Shown in pieces: positions 1-5,421 of a stretch of 6,018 bases of DNA. The position numbers and the translations under genes were made by a program. The DNA is from an uncultured Micrococcales bacterium (GTDB lineage: Bacteria; Actinomycetota; Actinomycetes; Actinomycetales; Microbacteriaceae). Each line of letters starts with the position of its first letter. Position 1 is the first letter of the stretch. Location of the stretch: NCBI GenBank assembly GCA_903824455.1, contig CAIJWY010000195.1, positions 1 to 6,018 of the forward strand, written 5' to 3'. The notes under the pieces are model-generated. The model was given only the letters and a program-made list of their open reading frames with translations. It was not told the origin of the DNA and made no database searches.

Positions 1-120
1 CGAACCCTTAGCCAAAATTGCCAGCTCTTCGCGAACCACGGTGAATCGGTTTCTCTCCACCAGAACACCCCAGAGGGTTAGCAAAACAGCAAATGCCAGA
101 AGCGCCAGCAGATAAACCAT
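1..120 (-). CDS. Membrane-anchored metallophosphoesterase, N-terminal fragment
   Basis: Reading from the ATG at 118-120, 40 codons are visible before the window edge cuts the gene. The product starts with a hydrophobic segment (about residues 2-21, rich in Leu, Ala and Val) followed by ERNRFTVVREEL. That pattern, one membrane anchor and then an 'E-x-N-R-F-x-V' strand, opens actinobacterial calcineurin-like phosphoesterases of the YkuE/Rv3683 type. The catalytic Asp/His/Asn motifs would lie outside the window, so family membership rests on this short segment and on gene order: in M. tuberculosis the phosphoesterase Rv3683 directly follows ponA2, as here. The start lies 3 nt after the upstream TAG, and the intervening triplet is a second in-frame TAG. 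No good Shine-Dalgarno is visible, so translation is probably coupled to the upstream gene. The substrate is unknown. Confidence 0.7.
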   Translation of the reverse strand, partial: MVYLLALLAFAVLLTLWGVLVERNRFTVVREELAILAKGS

Positions 121-123
121 CTA

Positions 124-2640
124 CTATGAGCCGCCGCAGAAGAGTTCAATAATACTGCCCGATTGTGTGGCAGCACCTGGAGCCGGTGAAGATTTAGTCA
201 CTTGTTCGGTTGGGCCACAGTTTCCTGGTTGGTTACCGCTGGAACCGACTGCCGAAAGTTGCGGGTTGCCGTTGGCGTCGTGCAATATTCCAGCGAGATA
301 CGTTTGAATGTCGGTTACGGTTGGGCCGTGAGAAAGCAAGTCGATAGGAACCACAACGGCACCACCGGAAGACAGATAAATCTTCACAATGGTTCCTCTG
401 GTGGTTGTGGTGCCGGCGGCTGGCACGGTATAGGCAACAGTTCCAGATGGCTTATCGGAAAGAACTTGGGCGAGCATTACGTCGTAGTTCAATCCATTTA
501 GCTGCATCTGACTACTGGCTGAGGTTGGGTCAAACGTAGTTACATTGGGAACAATAGCTCCGCTGGCCCCCGAGTAAACCGTTGGCACCGGGGCCATTGG
601 GCCTGGTTGATAAATCTTGTTGGCTAGCTTCATCACGGTTCGCCAAACATCATGTCTGGCATAGTAGGCACTCTTGCCGGCCGTTGAAACTCTACCTAGG
701 TGCACATCGCCAGAGACGTTTCCCACCCAGACCGAGGTGGAAACCTTGCTGGAAAAACCGGTCATCCAAGACTGCACGGAACCATCGGTGGTTCCTGTTT
801 TACCGGCGATGTCGAAACCATCGGCGGTATTGGATAGCCCCGCGGTTCCTCCCTTGATAACGCCGCGCATTGCGTGGACAACCCCGGCCGCTACTTCAGG
901 CGAGGTGGCTTGGGTGCAAGTACTTTTTGGCACAACCATCTCTTCACCGCTGGAGCGCTTGACCACGCGTTCGATCGCGATCGGTGTGCAAACCACACCA
1001 CCGTTTGGAAGTGCCGCTTCGGCTACCGCCATGGTTAGCGGAGAAAGCTCGTTAACCCCGAGCACCGAGGCTGGGATGTACTGAAGCTCTGAACCATCGG
1101 CACGGTGCACTCCAAAAGCAAGCGCGGTATCGCGGATGTCACAAAGATCCAACTGTGACGCCATGCTCATAAAGGCCGTGTTAATCGACAGCGCCATTGC
1201 GGTTAGTACATTGGGATTGATCGGCTCGCGGGAAGCTGAGTTCTTTGGCTTGTAGGCGCCAGCCCAGGCACCGCATCGAGACGGCAGTTCGTTTGGAAGC
1301 CATTCGTGAATTCGACCATCAACCTTGTCGCCGAGGCGCTTACCGGCCTGAAGCCAAGCCGCCATGGTAAAAACCTTGTAGGCCGAACCGGTTTGGAATC
1401 CAGATGAGCCGCCGTAGTTTTTGTCCGAAGAAAAATTCACCGAAGTGTGACCAACACCACCCGATGCAGTCTGGTCGAATACTCGGTTCTGGCTCATTGC
1501 TAGAACTTTGCCAGTGCCAACTTCAACCGAAACCGAAGCGGCTCCTAGTTTGTTCGGGTCGTCGACCGGAATGCGACTCTTGATGTATTTATCGGTCTTG
1601 TTCTGCATGCTGATGTTCATGGTGGAGTAGATCTCTAAGCCACCTCGGCGAAGCAGGTTCTGACGTTCTTCCAAGGTGTCACCGAACTCCGGGCTGTTAC
1701 GAATGGTCCAAACCACGTAGTCGCAGAAAAATGCGGTGGCCTGACTTCCTTCGCAACCTTGGCTTAGTTTGGTCACATTAACTGTGATTGGGGAGTTCTT
1801 AGCTGCGTCTGCTTCAGCTTTCGAAATGTATTCGGGAACCATGTTCTGAATTACAAAATCGCGACGAACCTTGGCTGCCGCCAAGTTTTCTTCAACGTCT
1901 GGTTTGTACTGATTAGGCGACTGAAGCATTCCAGCTAATAGTGCACCTTCGGGAAGATTGAGTTCACTCGCCTTTTTGCCGAAGTAGAACTGGCTGGCGG
2001 CCTCAACACCGTAGATCTGATTGCCGAAGAAAGAAAGGTTGGCGTAACCGGCGAAGATCTCTTTCTTGGTTGCGGTTTGCTCAACGGCTAGGGCTAGGCG
2101 GATTTCTCGCAGCTTACGCTCTGGGCTTGGGAAACGAGCGGCGTCGGCCGCCTTGGTGTCTCCTTTTAGCATCGCGGTTTCAATCAGGCTATTGCGAACA
2201 TACTGCATGGTAATGGTGGAAGCTCCTGGACCGCCGCCGCCTTTAAGTGCGCTGTTGATGCCGGCACGAACTAGGGAAATAACGTCAACGCCAGCGTGGA
2301 AATAGTAACGAGGGTCTTCTGTTGCCAGCACCGCGTTTAGGAAGTTAGGGGAGATGTCTTCGAAGGCAATCGAGATGCGGTTGTCTTCATAGAAGTCGTT
2401 GATTTTCACCCAGTTACCGGCGCTATCTTTGCCGTAGAGGGTTGAAGCCTGAGCAGCGTTCACCGGCTTTAGGTAGTCTGGCATCGCCTCGAAAAGCGCC
2501 AAACCTAAAGATCCGCCAACTCCGGAAACTAAGAACATTGGAGCAAGCAGCGTGAGGCCGAGAAGTCCAACGATTGCGTTTAGACCGACAAACTTGAGGA
2601 GCCTACTAAAAACGGTCTCGCCCTTATTACGTTCAGACAT
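124..2640 (-). CDS. ponA2: Bifunctional class A penicillin-binding protein with C-terminal PASTA repeats
   Basis: This membrane-bound enzyme polymerises lipid II into glycan strands and cross-links the stem peptides outside the cell. The protein is 838 residues from the chosen start. A short cytoplasmic tail precedes a membrane helix at about residues 17-41. The GT51 transglycosylase domain follows, with EDPRYYFHAGVD (catalytic Glu108), GASTITMQYVRN (139-150) and the YANLSFFGNQIYGVEAA block (199-215). The transpeptidase domain has SAYK (nucleophile Ser419, Lys422), SIN (485-487) and KTGT (614-617). The C-terminus holds one clear PASTA repeat from about residue 695 and a second, divergent PASTA-like unit from about 760. 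All active-site motifs are intact. An upstream in-frame ATG would add 35 residues, but it overlaps the divergent RidA gene and places a polar extension before the tail, so I chose the ATG at 2638-2640. Neighbours match M. tuberculosis ponA2 (Rv3682), hence the symbol; orthology is inferred from gene order and PASTA content. The downstream phosphoesterase is probably co-transcribed. Confidence 0.93.
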   Translation of the reverse strand: MSERNKGETVFSRLLKFVGLNAIVGLLGLTLLAPMFLVSGVGGSLGLALFEAMPDYLKPVNAAQASTLYGKDSAGNWVKINDFYEDNRISIAFEDISPNFLNAVLATEDPRYYFHAGVDVISLVRAGINSALKGGGGPGASTITMQYVRNSLIETAMLKGDTKAADAARFPSPERKLREIRLALAVEQTATKKEIFAGYANLSFFGNQIYGVEAASQFYFGKKASELNLPEGALLAGMLQSPNQYKPDVEENLAAAKVRRDFVIQNMVPEYISKAEADAAKNSPITVNVTKLSQGCEGSQATAFFCDYVVWTIRNSPEFGDTLEERQNLLRRGGLEIYSTMNISMQNKTDKYIKSRIPVDDPNKLGAASVSVEVGTGKVLAMSQNRVFDQTASGGVGHTSVNFSSDKNYGGSSGFQTGSAYKVFTMAAWLQAGKRLGDKVDGRIHEWLPNELPSRCGAWAGAYKPKNSASREPINPNVLTAMALSINTAFMSMASQLDLCDIRDTALAFGVHRADGSELQYIPASVLGVNELSPLTMAVAEAALPNGGVVCTPIAIERVVKRSSGEEMVVPKSTCTQATSPEVAAGVVHAMRGVIKGGTAGLSNTADGFDIAGKTGTTDGSVQSWMTGFSSKVSTSVWVGNVSGDVHLGRVSTAGKSAYYARHDVWRTVMKLANKIYQPGPMAPVPTVYSGASGAIVPNVTTFDPTSASSQMQLNGLNYDVMLAQVLSDKPSGTVAYTVPAAGTTTTRGTIVKIYLSSGGAVVVPIDLLSHGPTVTDIQTYLAGILHDANGNPQLSAVGSSGNQPGNCGPTEQVTKSSPAPGAATQSGSIIELFCGGS

Positions 2641-2653
2641 ATGTACTAGGTTA

Positions 2654-2658
2654 CCTTC
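2654..2658 (-). promoter_or_regulatory. Possible ribosome binding site of the PBP gene
   Basis: GAAGG on the minus strand, within AGAAGGTAA, is the best Shine-Dalgarno-like stretch upstream of the ATG at 2640. The gap of 13 nt is longer than usual, so translation may be modest. It still supports the shorter start over the ATG at 2745. Confidence 0.45.
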
Positions 2659-2726
2659 TATTGCTTCAATCCTTGGCTGTGAAGTAGCCGAGAGCGTACT
2701 TACGGGTAACATCAAAGAGAACCGCG

Positions 2727-2732
2727 AAAGGA
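2727..2732 (+). promoter_or_regulatory. Ribosome binding site of the RidA-family gene
   Basis: AAAGGA lies 5 nt before the ATG at 2738. It fixes this start against the longer in-frame extension that begins at 2552, inside the divergent PBP gene. Confidence 0.75.
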
Positions 2733-2737
2733 CTCCC

Positions 2738-3199
2738 ATGAGCACTGTTGAAACCCGTTTAGCCGAGTTAGGCTTCCCCCTTCCAGAATTGGCAAAACCA
2801 GTTGCTTCCTATGTGCCAGCAGTAATTTCCGGGAACCTTGTGTTTACCTCGGGCCAGTTACCGTTCATTGATGGAAAGCTTCCAGAGACCGGCAAGGTTG
2901 GTGCTTCGGTGAACCCTGACGATGCCAAAAACTACGCCCGTCAGGCGGCTCTAAACGCACTCGCGGCCGTGAAATCGGTTATCGGTGACCTCGACCGAAT
3001 CACCCGGGTGGTCAAGCTGGTTGGCTTTGTGGCTTCGGTTCCGGAGTTCTCCGGTCAGCCTGGAGTAATCAACGGTGCATCTGAGTTCCTTGGGGAAGTA
3101 TTTGGCGATGCCGGCCAGCATGCCAGAAGCTCAGTTGGTGTTCCCGTGCTTCCTTTGGACTCTCCGGTAGAACTCGAACTGATCGTGGAGTTCAAGTAA
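2738..3199 (+). CDS. RidA-family (YjgF/YER057c/UK114) protein
   Basis: The protein has 153 residues and belongs to the longer actinobacterial RidA subgroup. It opens with about 25 extra residues (MSTVETRLAELGFPLPELAK) before the core. The core shows the SGNLVFTSGQLP strand-turn, a central helix rich in Ala, and the C-terminal HARSSVGVPVLPLDSPVELE block. Arg130 in that block corresponds to the Arg that binds the substrate carboxylate in canonical RidA. Canonical family members are soluble trimers that hydrolyse reactive enamines and imines such as 2-aminoacrylate to keto acids plus ammonia. Activity of this longer subgroup is less certain, so imine deaminase is inferred. M. tuberculosis has a similar protein, Rv3678c, a few genes from ponA2, so the linkage is old. 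The gene is transcribed away from the PBP gene and converges on acs. Confidence 0.9.
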   Translation: MSTVETRLAELGFPLPELAKPVASYVPAVISGNLVFTSGQLPFIDGKLPETGKVGASVNPDDAKNYARQAALNALAAVKSVIGDLDRITRVVKLVGFVASVPEFSGQPGVINGASEFLGEVFGDAGQHARSSVGVPVLPLDSPVELELIVEFK

Positions 3200-3200
3200 T

Positions 3201-5141
3201 TTAGTCGCTGGCTCCATCGGCGAGCTTTGCGCTAATCACACTCATCACACTGGTGTCGGCCAGGGTGGTCACGTCACCAACCGGACGTCCTTCTGCCACA
3301 TCGCGAAGAAGTCGTCGCATGATCTTGCCAGAGCGAGTCTTCGGCAGTTCTGCCACCACCATGATCTGACGCGGCCGCGCGATAGGTCCGATGTCTTTCG
3401 AAACTTGCTCGCGGAGAATCTTCGAGATGTTTTCTGCTTCACCAGCAGCCTCAACCTGGTCGAGCCGGAGGATCACGAAAGCAACCACCGCCTGACCGGT
3501 GATTTCATCGCTGGCACCAACCACGGCAGCTTCGGCAACCCAAGGATGACCAACCAGCGAAGACTCGATTTCGGCGGTTGAAAGACGGTGACCGGAAACG
3601 TTCATCACATCGTCGACGCGACCAAGTAGCCAAATATCCCCGTCATCGTCAAACTTGGCACCGTCGCCGGCAAAGTACTGTCCTTCAAAGCGAGACCAGT
3701 AGGCCTCGTGAAAACGACCGGGGTTTCGCCAGATACCGCGAAGCATCGACGGCCACGGTTCGGTGATGGTGAGCAGACCGGCTTCGCCACGAGGCACTTC
3801 TTCGCCCTCTTCGTTCACGATTTTGATTTCGATTCCTGGCACCGGGGTTTGAGCTGAGCCGGGTTTGAGCGAAGTGATACCTGGCAGAGGGGAGACCATG
3901 ATGGCCCCGGTTTCGGTTTGCCACCAGGTGTCAACTACTGGGCACTTATCTCCACCGATGGCTGAGCGATACCAAAGCCACGCTTCAGGGTTAATCGGTT
4001 CACCAACCGAGCCGAGCACGCGAAGTGATGAAAGGTCAAACTTGTCGGGGATTTCTCGTCCTAGTTTCATAAATGAGCGAATCGCGGTTGGTGCGGTATA
4101 GAAAATCGAAACCTTGTAGCGCTCAATAATTTCCCACCAGCGCCCCGGGTGAGGAGCGTCGGGGGTTCCCTCGTAGATAACCTGCGAAGCTCCGTTGGCC
4201 AGCGGACCGTAGACCACATAGGAGTGACCGGTAATCCAACCGACATCGGCGGTGCACCAGTAAACATCGGTTTCCGGGTGCAGATCGAAGATGTTCTTAT
4301 GGGTGTAAGCGGCCTGCGTTAGGTATCCGCCAGAGGTGTGCAAGATGCCCTTGGGCGCTCCCGTGGTGCCAGAGGTGTAAAGGATGAATAGTTCTTGCTC
4401 CGAGGGGAAAGCCTGGGCTTCGTGCTCATCGGAAGCCTTGGCCATCTCGTCGTGCCACCAATGATCTTGGTCGTTCCAAACCACGTCTTCGCCGGTGCGC
4501 TTGACCACCAAAACCTGCTCGACGGTCGGGCACCGGTCGTTGGCTAAAGCTTCATCCACGGCCGGTTTCAAAGCCGAGGCTTTTCCTTTTCGGTAACCAC
4601 CATCGGCAGTGACCACCACGCGAACATCGGCATCGTTGATGCGAGTTGCCAGGGCGTCGGCCGAGAAGCCGCCGAAAACCACGGAGTGGATAGCGCCTAA
4701 CCGGGCCACGGCCAGCATGGTGATTACCGCTTCCGGAATCATAGGCAGGTAAATGGCAACACGGTCACCCTTACCCACACCGAGGCGGGTCAGCACGTTG
4801 GCGCACTTTTTCACCTCGCGAGTGAGTTCGGCATAGGAAATTTCGCGACGATCACCAGGTTCGCCTTCGAAGTACAGCGCGATCCGGTCACCGTGACCCG
4901 CGATCACATGGCGGTCAAGGCAGTTGTAGGAAACATTTAGTTCACCGTCATCGAACCAGCGGGCGACCGGGGCATGTGACCAGTCGAGAATCTCGGTAAA
5001 TGGTTTGGCCCAGTGAAGAGCTCTGGCTTGTTCTGCCCAGAAAGCCAGTCGATCAGACTTGGCGGCGGCGTAAATCTCTGGTTTTGCAATCGCCTGACTT
5101 GCAAATTCGGGCGAGGGTGAAAAGCTTTTGCCGTCTGGCAT
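3201..5141 (-). CDS. acs: Acetyl-CoA synthetase (AMP-forming)
   Basis: This cytoplasmic enzyme converts acetate, ATP and CoA to acetyl-CoA, AMP and pyrophosphate through an acetyl-adenylate. It is 646 residues, close to the usual 650. The N-terminal Acs-type cap includes YNCLDRH. The P-loop-like AMP-binding motif YTSGTTGAPKG is at 255-265. VDTWWQTETG (403-412) carries Trp407, equivalent to Salmonella Trp414, which limits the pocket to acetate. The hinge GRVDD is at 507-511, and Lys606 in PKTRSGK matches the lysine that is reversibly acetylated in Salmonella Acs (Lys609). All key residues are present, so the enzyme should be active and is probably open to acetylation control. The start is set by GGAGA 6 nt upstream. 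The stop codon is one base from the stop of the convergent RidA gene. The upstream gap carries several inverted repeats that may control it. Confidence 0.97.
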   Translation of the reverse strand: MPDGKSFSPSPEFASQAIAKPEIYAAAKSDRLAFWAEQARALHWAKPFTEILDWSHAPVARWFDDGELNVSYNCLDRHVIAGHGDRIALYFEGEPGDRREISYAELTREVKKCANVLTRLGVGKGDRVAIYLPMIPEAVITMLAVARLGAIHSVVFGGFSADALATRINDADVRVVVTADGGYRKGKASALKPAVDEALANDRCPTVEQVLVVKRTGEDVVWNDQDHWWHDEMAKASDEHEAQAFPSEQELFILYTSGTTGAPKGILHTSGGYLTQAAYTHKNIFDLHPETDVYWCTADVGWITGHSYVVYGPLANGASQVIYEGTPDAPHPGRWWEIIERYKVSIFYTAPTAIRSFMKLGREIPDKFDLSSLRVLGSVGEPINPEAWLWYRSAIGGDKCPVVDTWWQTETGAIMVSPLPGITSLKPGSAQTPVPGIEIKIVNEEGEEVPRGEAGLLTITEPWPSMLRGIWRNPGRFHEAYWSRFEGQYFAGDGAKFDDDGDIWLLGRVDDVMNVSGHRLSTAEIESSLVGHPWVAEAAVVGASDEITGQAVVAFVILRLDQVEAAGEAENISKILREQVSKDIGPIARPRQIMVVAELPKTRSGKIMRRLLRDVAEGRPVGDVTTLADTSVMSVISAKLADGASD

Positions 5142-5147
5142 CTTCAG

Positions 5148-5152
5148 TCTCC
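5148..5152 (-). promoter_or_regulatory. Ribosome binding site of acs
   Basis: GGAGA on the minus strand, 6 nt before the ATG at 5139-5141, is a good Shine-Dalgarno and confirms this start. Confidence 0.8.
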
Positions 5153-5160
5153 GTTTTTCA

Positions 5161-5178
5161 ACCTGCTACAACGCAGGT
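5161..5178. repeat. Inverted repeat / small hairpin in the acs leader
   Basis: ACCTGC and GCAGGT form a perfect 6-bp inverted repeat around a 6-nt spacer (TACAAC). On the acs transcript it would fold into a hairpin 8 nt upstream of the Shine-Dalgarno. As DNA it has the layout of a dimeric repressor site. Which role, if any, applies cannot be told from sequence. Confidence 0.5.
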
Positions 5179-5182
5179 CCTG

Positions 5183-5198
5183 TGCAAAGATACTTGCA
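5183..5198. repeat. Inverted repeat TGCAA-N6-TTGCA near the presumed acs start site
   Basis: The perfect 5-bp arms flank AGATAC. The centre lies 21 bp from that of the repeat at 5161-5178, and the spacer length is the same. It sits about where acs transcription would begin if the -10 at 5200-5205 is right, so a bound protein could block initiation. The regulator is not identified. Confidence 0.45.
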
Positions 5199-5199
5199 G

Positions 5200-5229
5200 A
5201 TTATTGCTGTGAAAATGCCCAAAATACAA
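5200..5229 (-). promoter_or_regulatory. Candidate acs promoter
   Basis: On the minus strand AATAAT (5200-5205) matches the -10 consensus at 5 of 6 bases. TTGTAT (5224-5229) is a weak -35 (3 of 6) with an 18-nt spacer. The predicted start near 5193 would leave a leader of about 50 nt that carries the hairpin at 5161-5178. An alternative pair, TTGGAA/TATTTT, would place the 18-bp palindrome within its spacer. Confidence 0.35.
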
Positions 5230-5246
5230 ACATTGGCGCCAATGTT
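5229..5246. promoter_or_regulatory. 18-bp perfect palindrome, probable operator
   Basis: AACATTGGCGCCAATGTT reads identically on both strands. It is even-length with a central CpG, a layout seen in LacI-family operators, though other regulator families also use such sites. It overlaps the proposed -35 of the 6C RNA promoter and lies about 96 bp (centre to ATG) upstream of acs, so one protein could control both. A perfect 18-bp palindrome is very unlikely to arise by chance in a gap of this size. The regulator is not in the window. Confidence 0.65.
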
Positions 5247-5261
5247 CCAATAAAGTAATAA
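5233..5261 (+). promoter_or_regulatory. Candidate promoter of the 6C RNA
   Basis: TTGGCG (5233-5238, 4 of 6 to the -35 consensus) and TAATAA (5256-5261, 3 of 6 to the -10) are 17 bp apart. A start site near 5265-5268 would begin the RNA at the first stem-loop. Matches are modest, and placement relies mainly on the RNA that follows. Confidence 0.4.
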
Positions 5262-5263
5262 CT

Positions 5264-5350
5264 GTCCCCCTTAAAAGGGACCGCGATACCAGTTCCCCCC
5301 AATTTGGTATCGCCGGCGGCAGGCACTCCCCCAGAGCCTGCCGCCCCCTA
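5264..5350 (+). ncRNA. 6C small RNA (C-rich-loop actinobacterial sRNA)
   Basis: Three stem-loops follow each other on the plus strand. The first is GTCCC/GGGAC (5264-5268 with 5277-5281). The second is GCGATACCA/TGGTATCGC (5283-5291 with 5305-5313), a perfect 9-bp stem whose loop holds CCCCCC. The third is GGCGGCAGGC/GCCTGCCGCC (5315-5324 with 5336-5345), a perfect 10-bp stem whose loop holds CCCCC. Two adjacent hairpins with C-runs in the loops define the 6C RNA class, found across Actinobacteria. In M. tuberculosis it is B11, transcribed just upstream of the ssd-tad genes on their strand, the same relation as here. Known 6C RNAs regulate in trans by pairing their C-rich loops with G-rich stretches of mRNAs. 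The 5' end is uncertain by several bases and the 3' end is set by the last hairpin. The exact inverted repeats in non-coding DNA make the structure itself firm. The class assignment rests on motif plus location. Confidence 0.82.
5315..5345 (+). terminator. Terminal hairpin of the 6C RNA, possible leaky terminator
   Basis: The 10-bp all-perfect stem is strongly GC-rich (9 of 10 pairs). Two extra pairs (CT/AG) can form beyond an A-A mismatch, leaving a CCCCC loop. The downstream bases are CCCTAACTTTAAG rather than a T-run, so intrinsic termination may be incomplete and some transcripts could run on into tadA. Confidence 0.5.
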
Positions 5351-5421
5351 ACTTTAAGCAGTGTTTTCCACAGATTTGTCAGTTTCCCGATCGGTTTCGA
5401 CGTTCCTGAAATGCTCAGTTT
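5351..5421 (+). other. Presumed leader between 6C RNA and tadA
   Basis: These 71 bases hold no recognisable gene, no clear promoter and no Shine-Dalgarno. Visible items are TTTTCCACA at 5364-5372 (one mismatch from a DnaA box), the 8-bp palindrome CCGATCGG at 5387-5394, and a four-codon reading frame, ATG at 5411 to TGA at 5423-5425, whose stop overlaps the tadA GTG. In relatives the ssd gene would occupy this position. Confidence 0.45.

Larger units (their letters stand above)
2641..2737. promoter_or_regulatory. Divergent promoter region between the PBP and RidA genes
   Basis: The 97 bp between the two start codons must hold both promoters. No strong consensus -35/-10 pair stands out on either strand. 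TAACAT at 2707-2712 is a possible -10 for the RidA gene (4 of 6 matches) without a convincing -35. GTTACC at 2650-2655 and GGTAAC at 2705-2710 are exact inverted copies 49 nt apart and could be two sites for one regulator, but a 6-base match is weak evidence. Confidence 0.5.

Noticed and set aside
202..1084. Plus-strand ORFs of 91-136 codons within the PBP gene
   Set aside because: Antisense to an intact, motif-complete PBP reading frame; low-complexity composition and no start signals.
2552..2737. 62-residue N-terminal extension of the RidA protein
   Set aside because: It runs antisense through the start of the PBP gene. The RidA homology and a good ribosome binding site both start at 2738.
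2641..2745. 35-residue N-terminal extension of the penicillin-binding protein to the ATG at 2745
   Set aside because: It overlaps the divergent RidA start and its ribosome binding site, has no suitable Shine-Dalgarno, and would put an unusual segment before the typical short cytoplasmic tail.
5208..5212. TGTGA as a CRP/GlxR half-site upstream of acs
   Set aside because: The partner TCACA half is absent at the required spacing; a lone 5-mer carries no weight.
5364..5372. TTTTCCACA as a DnaA box
   Set aside because: A single site one mismatch from consensus, with no cluster or AT-rich unwinding region, is expected by chance.
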